This document shows, in pieces, positions 51,739-64,000 of a DNA stretch of 64,000 nucleotides (positions within the stretch are counted from its first letter, which is position 1; every line of letters begins with the position of its first letter). A program made the translations under genes and the position numbers. The notes under the pieces were generated by a model. It was not told the origin of the DNA, did not search any database, and worked only from the letters and a program-made list of their open reading frames with translations. Source of the stretch: Blastocystis sp. Blastoise (lineage: Eukaryota > Sar > Bigyra > Opalinata > Blastocystidae); contig JBBPEB010000004.1 of NCBI GenBank assembly GCA_039096225.1, positions 964,001-1,028,000 of the forward strand. Direction: 5' to 3'.

Positions 51739-53385
51739 TATAATATTTATCATCAAGTCATATAATAATTATAAAACCAGTGACTACTAACCTTTTTTTA
51801 TTTTTCCCTTTTTAAACATAAAAATAATATATTTTACAATATAAATATTATAAATGTGTTGTGTGACTTATTCTACATGTAAAATACATTTTAAAACCAT
51901 TTTTAAAGGCTATTAAAAAACATTTTGTCTGAAGTATTGTTTTTTAAAATCTGACTTTTGTTCATACTGTTGTTTTTTGTTTGGTTTTTGAAAATAATTA
52001 TTTTAATATGCTTTTCGTTTATTTTTTTTTATTACTAGTCAGGGTGTATCTGTAGAGTCCCTACAAGACTACTTCGTGATATTTAACAAAAACAAAAACT
52101 TTTTAATTACATTATTATTTTTTATAATATTATTTTAGAGTTTATTGACAATATTATTCATTATAACACATAAATAATACTATTTGAAATAGCTTAAAAA
52201 AAGTATATAAACAATTGACTATTGTCACAAAATATTTTTATTTGTCACCCAACTTAACACGAATAGTCAAACATAGGAATCATACTTGTTGTTATTTGAT
52301 GACTTATATACTTTTCAGTCATGTATCTGTCACAACATGTGTCACAAAAAATATTTTATTTGACTTATTTTCAAATAGTCATACATTATATATCAAAATA
52401 ATACGTTTTTAGTCAAAAACTGTCACGTCATAATATAATAGTCAATGAATGAATTATCTTTTTTATGTCACCCGGTCCTTTTTTCATGAAAAGTGTGTAA
52501 ATCGACGTGTCTTGATGAGCTGAGTTTGAAAATATTTTTTTTATATTTTTAAAATTAAAAACAAAAAAGTTATTTATCATTTTTCATTTTTGTGTCACAA
52601 ATTTTGCTGACAATTGCGACGCCGCAAAAAAAAAGGGCCTTTTGGAAGTCGCTGTTGAAAAAAGAAAAATTTCTGTACTTTTTTATTGAAGATTTCTTGT
52701 TGTTTTTAATACATAATAGAAATAGAAATAAAAATAAAAATATTGATTAGATTCTATGTGATACTTATATTCACTTCTCATAATGATTTCAACTTGTATA
52801 ATAAAATTGTCATTTTTTTGGAATGCTTTATATTTAAAAGAATAATGTAAATAAGTCAATGAATCTCTAACTTGGAGATGAACATGATATTAGTTATTAT
52901 ATCTCTTCAAAGCATCATTATCATTTTTTCATTTCTTCAAGTTAGTTATTGTCCTTTAATTTTGTTGTTTTCTGATTAAACTACGTTGTCTAAGGTATTC
53001 GCATTCATAATCTTACATTATTAAAAAAAAAACTGAATGACATCCAAATGAACTTATAATTTCGTTTTTATTAGGTGCATACCCTGATTTGGTCTGATTC
53101 ATAAATACACGACAGTAAAACTTGAAATATAAAAAATCTGAATAATAACAATCAACAATTCATGAAAAAAACAAAAACTCACTGGTATAAAAAAAATAAT
53201 CGTGAATATAAAATAACGAAAAAGTTTTTTGTTTTAGATTTTTTTTAATACTGTATAATCAATGAAGAATAGTCTATTTATATTAGAGAAACATCTATAT
53301 TCGTTCTGTAACTAATGTCACTTCGTAATTTTTTTCATCACAATATTTTTTGGAGTTGTTCAAGTTTTACTTTCTTTTTGTTATT

Positions 53386-53508
53386 ATGGAAATATGTCAG
53401 AAAGTTGGGGATTTTACGAAATTACCATGGAAAGATGAAATACTAGAATCAGAGAAGACTCATCTTTTTTCTGAGTTTTTTACATATTTTTTTTATTTGC
53501 AAGAATAA
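53386..53508 (+). CDS. Upstream ORF abutting the giant AAA gene start
   Basis: A 40-codon frame (MEICQKVGDFTKLPWKDE...) ends TAA, and the last A of that stop is the A of the next ATG (TAATG at 53506-53510). It has non-repetitive, ordinary-looking codons for the first half. It could be a regulatory uORF allowing termination-reinitiation, a real small protein, or chance. Confidence 0.35.
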   Translation: MEICQKVGDFTKLPWKDEILESEKTHLFSEFFTYFFYLQE

Positions 53509-54532
53509 TGAAACTGCTTCATAGCGTTTATTATTCTATAAATGGGCTATTATACGAGTCTTCTATTGAGGATACGTATTATGACAGCATAAGACTCTCA
53601 GAATTCTGCTCTTTTTTATGTGTATGTTTACTACACTTCTGTAACTTATTGATTTTATATAGAAAGTACATGGAATCAATGACAAACAAATTTCCTCTAT
53701 CAATATTGACCATAAGACGAACCCAAATAAGAATGCCTTGCTAAAAGACTTCGAGAACAATAAGAACAATAGATTATGTGTCGAAGTCAACTGTATTCCT
53801 TGTTTCTTAATCGTTAAAAACCAATTAAAAACAGTTATTTTCCTAATGCCAACAATGGAACTTGTCAGCATTAATTCAACCTTATATAAGGTATATAAAT
53901 ATTTATATATATATATATTCAACAATAATTTATGCATATATGTATGTTTAGCTGTTTAATATTCGTGAAAATGAATATTCTATTTTTGAAATGGTTTCTG
54001 GAACACAATTAACAAAGACTCATGTTGACAGTGCTTATCATAATGCTAAGTTACCTATTTTATTTGTAACTTATTCTGAAAAAATGGTTGCCAATGTATA
54101 TTTATTATTTTTATTATTTTTTTTGTTTATTATTTATTATTATTTATTATTTATTATTTATTATTTATTATTATTTGTTATTTATTATTATTTATTATTA
54201 TTATTTATTATTATTTATTATTATTTATTATTATTTATTCTTATTCTTATTCTTATTCTTATTCTTATTCTTATTATTTATTCTTCTTATTTTTTCTTCT
54301 TATTTATTCTTCTTATTTATTCTTCTTATTTATTCTTCTTATTTATTCTTCTTATTTATTCTTATCCCTATTATATATATATATATAGCCAATGGACTAT
54401 GACATGTATTCGAGGGGACGTCATGGAAGGGATAAACATCGAAATATGGATATGAACATGAATTTTAATCCTTATAGTAATACTCTTCTGAATAGCTCTA
54501 TCGATGCTACATCTATGTATGTGGAGTCTATG

Positions 54533-54573
<41 letters not shown>

Positions 54574-57500
54574 ATTTATTATGTATTATATATATAGTTC
54601 TATGAACGATTTGGTTTTAATTCGAAATAACTCGAAACCTATTGTTAATACTATTACTTGTTCGTATATATATATATATATATATATATAAAGAGTTATA
54701 TATTTCTTTTTTATAATAATAATATATATATATAATTTATTTATGTTTTTAGATCTTTTTCAACAGTAGATATGAAACGTAAGTTATTTATTGATTCTAT
54801 TATTCCTGACACGTGGGTTCATTGTACTCTGTACAAACCAAGCTATAGCTTTGATAACAACGTTCTCCCCACTAGAAGTATATATATATATATATCAAAA
54901 ATAAACTTTTTTAATTATCTTCTTTTTATATAATAATAATATATATATAGGTAATGGCTGTCTTTTCTCTAGTTTCTTTAAAGTATCTACTCAGAATAAT
55001 CAACATGAACAAAACTCCTCTCTCAATTCAACGGTTGAACCTTCTAATAATCGCGACAAATTATTAAAGTATATATATATATATGTAGTAATTATTATTA
55101 TGATCTTTTTCCTTAAATTGTTCATATAATTATATATATATAGTATTTATAAAGATAATGAATTCAATTTCAGTGTCCAAAAGAGAATTGTATGATATGT
55201 ATAATATATCTATATATAATATACTATATAGAATAATCCTATTATGATTTATGATGGTGTTAATCGTAATCGCCTCAGTGTTCCTACTCCTTTAACATTA
55301 TCCTTTTCATCCTTTATTAATTCTATTACTGTATATATTTATTATATTTATTATATTTATTATATTTATTATATTTATTATTATAATATTTATAATATTT
55401 ATTCTTCTTACACTTTCATATGTATTTGGTTATATAAATTTAATTATATTTTTTAAATATATATGTATATAATAATATTATTAACTATAATACTTATATA
55501 GTCTGTCATACCACATAATACGTTCCCTCTTTTATTTGTGGACAATTTACTATTAAGTACTTCTAGTTTCATGAGAATATATACTGGATCAATACCAAGA
55601 GATATTGGACTTTATAATGTATATATTATTATATATTATTATATATTATTATATATATTATTATATATTATTATATATATTATTATATATATTATTATAT
55701 ATTATTATATATATTATTATATATATTATTATATATTATTATATATTATTATATATTATTATTATATATATTATTATTATATATTATTATATATATTATT
55801 AATATTTGCCTTTTATATAGATTCCTATTTTTGACTGCTCTCAAATTGCGGGTATTGTTCCAAGTATATATATATATAATAAAATAAAAATAATAATAAT
55901 ATATAATTTATATATAGGTATTAAGCAATCATTATATTTTAATTATATCCGTTTGGATGGTATATATAATAATAATAATAATAATATTAATACAATAATA
56001 ACTAAATAAATATTAAATAAAACTACTTATATATATAGTTACATATTCTCCGTCTGCTTTTGGTGATATCACTAAATTCTTAAATAACTCCTTATATAAT
56101 ACTGCTGATAACTTAGTATTTACAAGTATGTAGTCGGAATATGTTTACTTATATTGATCCTATTATATATATATATATATAGTTTATATTGATACTATTA
56201 ATCTAATATATATATAGAATCGTCATCAATTATTGTGAAATATGATTATTATTCAACTAATAATAAACTTGTATTAAGAAAAGTTAGTCTTCCTTGTATA
56301 TATATATATATATTCTATACATAACAATATTCACTATATATATATATAGTGATGTTATTTGATACGGAGGGTATTACCCAATTCTTTAAAGGTCATTTTT
56401 ATGGGTTTACTAGGCTTTCTGTTCTTGAGATTGAAACTATAAATCAAAATAATGCTTATAGAGATTATATAATATATTTATATGGACGATATATATATAA
56501 CCGTTGTCCTAATTTAAAAATTATATATAATAAATCTGAAATTCAAAATTTGTCTCTTCTTTCTCATCAAATAACACGAGAAACACCATCTATTCAATTA
56601 TATATATCTGATTATGATTCTATAATTAACGATGAATCTATTGTCTTATCTACAGTTTCTCTTCCTATTGCTCCAAAACCTATTAGCTATGCTTCTTATA
56701 AACCTTGTATATTTGTACAAAATGTAAAGTCGATGGTTCCTGAGTGTCATGTTTTTAATACTTTATCTTTATATAAAATTGATGAAAATGTATATATAAA
56801 TAATACTTTATCTTCTTATGATAAATGTAAATTAGCTATTGAATATCCATCTATTTCTACTGCTTTTCTTTATGGATTACAGAATATACTTTCTTCACAA
56901 TATTTTGGTTTTATTGAAACTATTAATAGTTCTAGTATATCTAAGAATTATTATTATTTACCTATGATTTCTACTCAACAAGATCTTAATTATATTAATC
57001 AACCTTTATATACATATTGTATTTGTCCTCCAGATTTACCTACTGATTATTCATTATTAAATGATAATGCTAAACTTCCTACTTATAAAAATCAATGTAT
57101 AACTATAAATACCGAAAATAAAGGTCGTTTCTTATGTCGTGGTGATTATTTAATTGTTCATTCTTTTCAACCTCAATTAGTCTATACTATAGCTAATATT
57201 CAATATACTATATTACCTTATATGACTGTTTATCCTCGTCAATCACTTCCTTTTATGGTTGAAACATCTGAAACTAAACAAAGAATGAATATTATACGTG
57301 ATTGTATATCACATAATTATCCATTATTATTAACAGGTAAAACTGCTAGTGGAAAAACATTTTCTGTTGATATGGTATGTATACAAGGAGAAGTACCTAT
57401 TATACGTTTTAATTTCTCTCCTTCTTCTACTATTGAAGAATTAAACGGTGATATATCTATACATACAATTAATGGTAAAAGTGTATTCTTTTTTAAAGAA

Positions 57501-60500
57501 GGTCCTTTTACAGATGCTTTTGTTAATGGTAAATTATTATTATTAGATGAAATGTCTTTATGTTCTCCTACTGTTATTAAAGCTATTATGATTGCTATTG
57601 AATCTAAACAATTATATTTAGATAAAATAGATTCTTATTGTTTATTACCTATACATGAACAATTTCGTATTATTGCTACACAAAATCCTGCAGGAAGTGA
57701 TTATAAACGTCAACCATTATTAGAATCTATTTTAGATCATTTCCGTAGTTTATCTAATATAGGTGAAACATCTTCTATTGAGGATCCTTATCAACAAGAA
57801 CGTAGTATTATTCAACATCGTAATTTACTTAAATCAAGTGATATTGATTATATTATTAATCAACATTATGCACAAAATATGAATATACAAAAGAAATTAA
57901 AGACAAAATGTTATACTATTCGTGATATAAATCGTATACTTTCTCTTTATCTTTATAGTAAAGTATCTTTAAAGGATTCTTGTTCACTTATTTATTCATA
58001 TAATTCAGATTTTACAAAGATAAAATCAATTCCTAAAGAAATATCTTCTTTATCTATTCAATATCCTTTTGAAAAACTACAAGAAAAACCATGGTTATCT
58101 TTTTGTTATCGACTTGAAATGTTATTAAGAAGTGGTAGTAATATTATTATATATAGTGATGAAGAATATATAGCACGTAAATATTTATATGCTTATCTTT
58201 ATTTCTTAATGAAATTAAAGAAATATTCTTCTCCTGATCAATTATATAAGACTTTTTATTGTAGTAAAGGAATAGAAGCTGAACAATTAATAGGATCTAT
58301 GATATTACAAAAAGGAATATTACATAATGGTAAAGAAGGATTATTACCTAAATTTGCTATTTCTGAATTAATTCAATGTGCTCAACAAGGTTTATTATGT
58401 ATATTTGAAAATCTTGGTTATATGGATAGTAATTCTTTTGAAAGATTAAATCCTATATTAGAAAAACAAGTAAGTAATGAATTAAATTCTAAAAAATATA
58501 ATACTAATTTATTTGATACTATAAATAATAATAATGTTATTTCTTGTGAACGAAATGATTGTATTGTTCGTTTTGATGAATTAGGTGAGAATTGTGATGT
58601 TTTAATAGAACCTTCTTTTAGAGTTCTTGGCACATGCTCTAAAGAAGAATTAAATAATTTCTCTCCTGCTCTTCATAATCGTTTTGTTCTTTTAGAAATA
58701 AAAGAAGAAAAAGAAGATAAACACTCTATTACTTCTTCTTCTATGGAGATTGAAGAAGATATTTCTACAAAGAAATTATCATTACCTAAAAGTAAATATG
58801 AAGAAAATCCTAAGATTTCTGATGATAATAAAGATAGTTATTTTTCTTTATATCATAATAAAACTTTATTTTATAAAGGTCAACAAATTTGTTATACTGA
58901 TTTACTTTCTCAATATTATAATAATGATTTATATCCTCTTTATTATTTTGATAAACTTAATATATTAAAAGGAATTGATATGATAAATAAGATGAATATG
59001 ACTAATACTATGGAAAAAGATCAATTTATTACAGAATTTATATATCATTATAAAGAATATAAACAAAATTCATCATTAACTTCAAATATAGTTTATTCTT
59101 TATTTAATAAAGAAGCTGCAAATCGTAAATATTTATATACTTCTATTGTTAATGAATTATTATGTAATCGTTGTATATCTTTATATGGTGAGAAATCAAA
59201 TGGTAAAAGTACTGTATTAAATATATTATTAAATACTTTAGGTATAGAGAATCATAGTCGTATAGTATATTTAACTTCTGAAACAGATATTAATGTATTA
59301 TTAGGTTCTTATTCACTTTCTTCAGGTACACAAAATAATGCTACTTTCTTAGAAGGTTCTTTGTTATCTGCTATGAGAAATGGTGATGTTTTTATATTAG
59401 AAGATGCACAAAATATATCTATAGAATTAAAACAATCATTAGAACAATTTATTGATCCTTTTTGTAATCAATTTATATATAAAGAACAACATTATGTTAT
59501 TCATCCTTCATTTAGACTTTTATTTATATATACAAATCGTGAATCTTCTAATCATATAGGATTATTACCTTCTTTTATTCCTGATATATATATACCTTCA
59601 TTAACTATAGATGATTTAAAATCAATATTAAATTATAAATTATTATTTTATTTTTATGATTTACATATACCCTTACGTTTATTATGTATTATACAAACAA
59701 TATATAATAATATTAAAGATTTATTCCATATAAAGAAATCAAAAATACAACAAATATTTAATGATAATTCTATTAATATAGATAGAGATTCTATTTTCTT
59801 ACTCTATATATATTTCCATTTTATTCATCCTTCTCTAATTAATAGTAATGAAGAATTATTTAAAAATATATGTTGTTGTTTTTATCATCTATGTATATCA
59901 TCTGAAAAGAATTCTATAAATGATTTAATATCTTCTTTTAATTTAAATGAACTTCGTAATTCTACTACTATTCATATAGAAGATTTATATATATCTATGA
60001 AAAATTTAATTACTAATTTTATTAATAATACTATTCTATATGATGAAGCTAAACATACGTTAGCTACAGAATATATTACATTACCTATATTAGATACTTT
60101 AGGACCTTTACCTAAGTCTGAAAAGAAATATCAATGGTTTTTAAAAGTTTTATTTAAATATTGTTTATTACAAACATATAATCAAGGAATTTCTATAGAT
60201 TCTCGTGATTATTTAAGAATCCCTATATTATTATGTGGTTCTTCTTCTAAATATAAGTTTATTGATTATATATATAAGAATAGTATAGAAAAAATTGAAT
60301 TGAGTCGTAGTATAACAAGTGATTATTTATTAGGAAATGATATAGTTAAGAAACCGAATGAAATTCAAGAATTATTAAAATCCTTTAAAGATCCTTCAAC
60401 ATTGATATCTATGAATGAATCCAATAATAAGAATATATATACTATTTCTAGTCATTATTCTGCTTATCAACAATGGTATACAATGATTAAGACATTAGAA

Positions 60501-61239
60501 ACAAGTAAAGAGAAGTCTATTATGTTTTATAAACCTGGTCACTTATCTAGATTATTATATTTAGAGAAAAATATATTATTAGATCATTATGAATTATTAA
60601 ATGATGAAATAAAACCAAGAATAAAAGAATTATTATCAGATATATATATAAAGAATTCTTATAATTTATATGAAAATAATGATAGTAATAGTAATCTTAT
60701 TGATATACAAAATATTAATTTAATATTATGTGTTGAATCTGAAGATTATAAACAATTAACTCTTGATGATTATTCTATACTTATATGCTGTGATGATTAT
60801 TCAAAAGAAGAAAAATCTTCATTATTTCCATCTATTCCTTCTTCTTCTTCTATATTAGATTTATCTTATCATACATTACGTGTAGTAGAAGGTACTCAAT
60901 TTTTATTTAAAAATGGTTATGAAGATGCTCTTTATTATTATTTATTTATGTCTTCTGAACAAAATAATCGTAGACGTATATATAAGTATTATAAGCATAG
61001 TACTGTTTTAGATGATTTAATACCAGTAAATCCTGCAAAATATTCATCAGAGCATGATGTTTCATTTAATATGGATATATTAAAAAATATATTTAATGAT
61101 ATGTTTTATAATACTTTTATTTCTTTTATAAATAATGATCAGAAATCAGCAACTCCACTTGTTATTTCTCGTACTACTATACAAATACTTATATCTATAT
61201 TCTTAAGTTATTTTGGAGAATATAAACAATTTGATCAAG

Positions 61240-61275
<36 letters not shown>

Positions 61276-64000
61276 TATTCAATATTGTTCATTTTCCTGT
61301 TATTCTTGAAGGTTTACCAGGTGTAGGAAAAAGTGATTTAGCTAGAAAAGTTTTTGAATATTTAAATATTACATTTTTACCTTTTAATTTTAGTCAAAGT
61401 CAAGAAATATCTACTGTATTTGGTACAACTAGTTTTACTAGTGAATCTATTAAATTTAAACCTACAAAATTATCTTTATTATTAGATCCTTCATTATATA
61501 CAAATGATTCTGTTATTATAGAAAAAGATAGTTTATTAAAAAGGTCTAGTTCATTACATAGAACAAATAGTTTGACTACAAGATATAATATAGATTCACA
61601 AGATTTAGATATCAATATAAATTCACAGGAATCATTAGTAAATAATACATTCAAAACATTATCTTCTTCCTCTTTAATAGATAATGAAATACATTCATCA
61701 TCTTCAATAGGTTCTGTTACTAGTTCTAGTTATAATATTAATAAGAATCGTACAATTGGTCTTATTTTTGATGAAATGAATTTAGCAACACCAGAATTAT
61801 TAGATGAATTAGCTATTTTAATTCATTCTCTTTCTGAAAATACTAGTTATAGAATTCCTGGTCGTGATGAAAAGATACAATTACCTCGTATTATATGTAT
61901 AATTACTCAAAATCCTGCTTCTATGTCTACTTCTCGTGGTTTATTACCTCACTCTATTACAAAATTAGGATTATATCATAGAGAAATTGCATTTGATATA
62001 TATGAAATGATACATATTAGTTCTTCAATTATATTACCTATATATAAACAAAGTATACAAAATAAATTAAATAATAATAATAATCAAATAGGGCAATCTT
62101 CTATGTTGAGTAGTAATAAGAATAAGAAAAGAACACTTACTATAAAGAGAAATACAAAGAAAACGAAATCTTTATCTAATAATAATGATAATAATAATAA
62201 TGATAATACTAATAATAATGAAATAAAAGTATTTAAAGAAATGTTCCATAATATGATCGTAACTGCTATACAAGTAGGAGAAGAAACATCTATTCCTTTT
62301 ACTCTTCGTGATACATATAAAGCTAAATCTATTATAGAAAATGGAAATACATCTGTTGAAGTAGCTTTATGGTTAGCTATAGCTTCAAAATATCCTTCAA
62401 GTCGTCGTGAAGCATTAAATCAATTATTACATCTTGATGAGAATAGTGTTATTAGTATTAATTATAATCAAGAAAAACATAGATTAACTTTTGAAAGTCA
62501 TTTTAATACTTATTTAGATCATGTTAATTTTAATAGTGATTATATATCATTAACAGATCAAGAGAAATTCTTATTATATCAATTAGTATTTTCTTATCAA
62601 AGTGGTCGTTCTGTATTATTATATGGTCCTTCACCATCAGGAAAAAGTTATGTTATTACTCAATTATCTAAATTATTAAATAGAAAATATGTTACTATTC
62701 CTATTAATTCAGATAGTGATATTTCTATTTTAATTGGTAAGAATATTATTAATCAAGAAGCTACTCTTCAAAATGATAATGATAATAATAGTAATAATAA
62801 TATAATTGATACTATTCAAACTTCAACAAAAAATACTTCACCATCTTTTGCATCTTTTTTAGCTAATAATAATAATGATAATAATAATAATATAGATATA
62901 GATATTGATTCTGATTCCTCTTCTTCTTCTTCTTCTATTTCTTTATCTGAAGCTACAATACCAATAAATAAACAAGTTACTAAAACAAATCAAAGTTTAA
63001 CAAAATTCCGTTATGGACCCCTTTTAGAAGCCATGAAAAATGGTTATATTGTTATTATTGATGGTATTGATCAAGCTAAAGGAGATATTTTAGAATTATT
63101 AAATCCATTATGTGAAGAAAAACCAAAATTATCTATTCCTGAGATTGGTATTACTTTTGTTTATGGAAAACCAAGACATTCTAATGAAGTTCAAATACAT
63201 GAAAATTTCCGTTTATTTATGACTGCTACAAGTACAGTTTTAACATGTATTCCATTACCTTTACAAAGTCGTTGTATTATTCTTTCTACAACTTCATTAT
63301 CGAATTATAAAAATGTTTGTAATTTTTGTGATTTACCTTGTAATTATAAAAATCCTATTGGTAAATATATTAATAACGATATTCCTCGTACTTATAATTT
63401 CCGTACAATTAATCGTATTATATCAACTCATGATATAAATATTAATAATTATTCTGAATTAGAATTTAATACTATGATTACTGAATGTCAACGAGATCGT
63501 AATATGATTAATAAATCACAACGTTTTGTTGATATCTTTTTAAGCCATTTAAATGATTATTCATTATATATTAATGCTTTATCTTCTTCAAAGAATACAT
63601 ATTCTAATAATTTATTTTATTTATCAGAAATTATGCCGTCAAATGCTGATGCTACTTCTGAAGATGAATTATTATTATTAGAAAAAACGATTGTTGAAGA
63701 TATTTATAAATGTTTAAATCAATCAATATCTTCATTTACAAATAGTGAAATTAATAAATTTTCAAATAATATAAAATCATTATCTCAATCTATTTCATAT
63801 TATCCATTAACTATTCTTTTAGAATTATTAAAGAATTATAATGATGAAAATATATCTTTCTTAGGAAAAGAAGAAGAAAATAATGATTTATATTTAACAA
63901 ATTGGTCATTATTTTATAATTATTTATTCCAAAATAAGCATAAAAGTTTATCAACTGATTCATCACCTTATGATCAAGACGGTTATCAAATATTTATATT
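53508..64000 (+). CDS. Giant dynein-related (midasin/Rea1-like) ATPase with six AAA modules, 3' end outside window
   Basis: Fifteen exons: fourteen short ones between 53508 and 56296, all joined in phase, then one exon from about 56350 past the window end with no intron. About 800 residues precede the ATPase part and match nothing I know. Six AAA modules follow at roughly 1-kb spacing. Module 1: GKTASGKTF at 57337, Walker B LLLLDEMSL, sensor ATQNPAG. Module 2: degenerate P-loop YSDEEYIARK near 58155, FDELGE, SPALHNRF. Module 3: YGEKSNGKST at 59184, ILEDAQN. Module 4: degenerate CGSSSKYKF near 60235, ICCDDY. Module 5: EGLPGVGKSD at 61309, LIFDEMNLA, TQNPASMS. Module 6: YGPSPSGKSY at 62620, VIIDGID. 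This layout is that of midasin, which removes assembly factors from pre-60S ribosomes, but the N-terminus is too long and the sequence divergent, so a different dynein-related AAA protein is possible. Poly-Asn and poly-Ser runs interrupt modules 5 and 6. Confidence 0.8.
54100..54372. repeat. TTA/TTATTTA then CTTATT arrays in an AAA-gene intron
   Basis: Mixed TTATTATTTA units give way to six CTTATT (TTATTC) units and then nine-base TTATTTATTCTTC units, all within one intron between the exons ending KMVAN and starting PMDYDMYSRG. Confidence 0.85.
55621..55808. repeat. ATTATTATAT-type array in an AAA-gene intron
   Basis: Irregular mixture of TATTATTATATA and TATTATATA units, filling the whole intron between RDIGLYN and IPIFDCSQIAG. 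Confidence 0.85.

Larger units (their letters stand above)
50594..53385. other. 2.8 kb gene-free region with tRNA-like loci and TGTCAC cluster
   Basis: No coding exon was found on either strand. It contains two minus-strand tRNA-like sequences (about 51308-51380 and 51664-51738), a cluster of seven TGTCAC motifs (52223-52598), and the promoter of the giant AAA gene at the right. Base composition is less extreme than in the introns, with few TA tracts. Confidence 0.6.

Noticed and set aside
58418-58633. Minus-strand frames inside the giant AAA exon (also 61400-61654)
   Set aside because: Shadows of the plus-strand coding sequence.

Overview
This is nuclear DNA from a very AT-rich, intron-dense eukaryote that uses the standard stop codons. 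Almost every gene is cut into exons of about 40-300 bases. The introns begin GTATAT, end TATATAG and consist largely of TA, TTA/TAA or longer microsatellites. A U2 snRNA gene lies in the window. The gene set (Gpt2/Sct1-type acyltransferase, ALG5, proteasome beta-5, DP transcription factor, Qc-SNARE, Tim17-family protein) is generic eukaryotic. EGF, HRM/sushi-like and filamin-like extracellular modules suggest a free-living or phagotrophic protist, or an early-branching opisthokont. I cannot place the species. I see no mobile element, CRISPR array or prokaryotic feature.

Layout, left to right. 2-812 (+): 3' part of a Tim17/NDUFA11-family gene. 1270-3466 (-): a DP (E2F partner) gene. 4129-4320 (+): U2 snRNA. 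4440-6997 (-): TMEM62-like metallophosphoesterase. 7802-10535 (+): glycerol-3-phosphate acyltransferase. 10965-12288 (-): Qc-SNARE with His at the zero layer. 12721-14633 (+): ALG5. 15169-16648 (+): proteasome beta-5. 16896-20353 (-): leucine-rich-repeat protein. 20865-25521 (-): receptor-like protein with HRM/sushi-type repeats. 26009-28644, 28888-29531 and 29876-33146 (-): three unrecognised genes. 34453-35935 (-): SCP/FCP1-like pseudophosphatase. 36900-40123 (+): EGF receptor-like protein with a cytosolic RanBP2 zinc finger and an adaptin-ear-like C-terminus. 41312-43382 (+): aldose 1-epimerase. 43689-43967 (-): small membrane protein. 45430-50593 (+): filamin-type Ig-repeat protein. 50594-53385: gene-poor, with two tRNA-like sequences and a cluster of TGTCAC motifs. 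53508 to the window end (+): giant dynein-related (midasin-like) ATPase with six AAA modules.

The genes do not form an operon or an obvious pathway cluster. The points most worth following are: the His zero-layer SNARE; the phosphatase homologue that has lost both catalytic Asp residues; the EGF-TM-RanBP2-ear receptor; the six-AAA protein with an 800-residue N-terminal extension, 14 introns at its 5' end and then more than 7.6 kb without one; two tRNA-like loci with Pol III boxes but broken stems; and introns whose two ends are mutually complementary.

Exon joins were made by eye from GT-AG sites and reading-frame continuity. Where a junction fails, the entry says so. No alignment or search was run.
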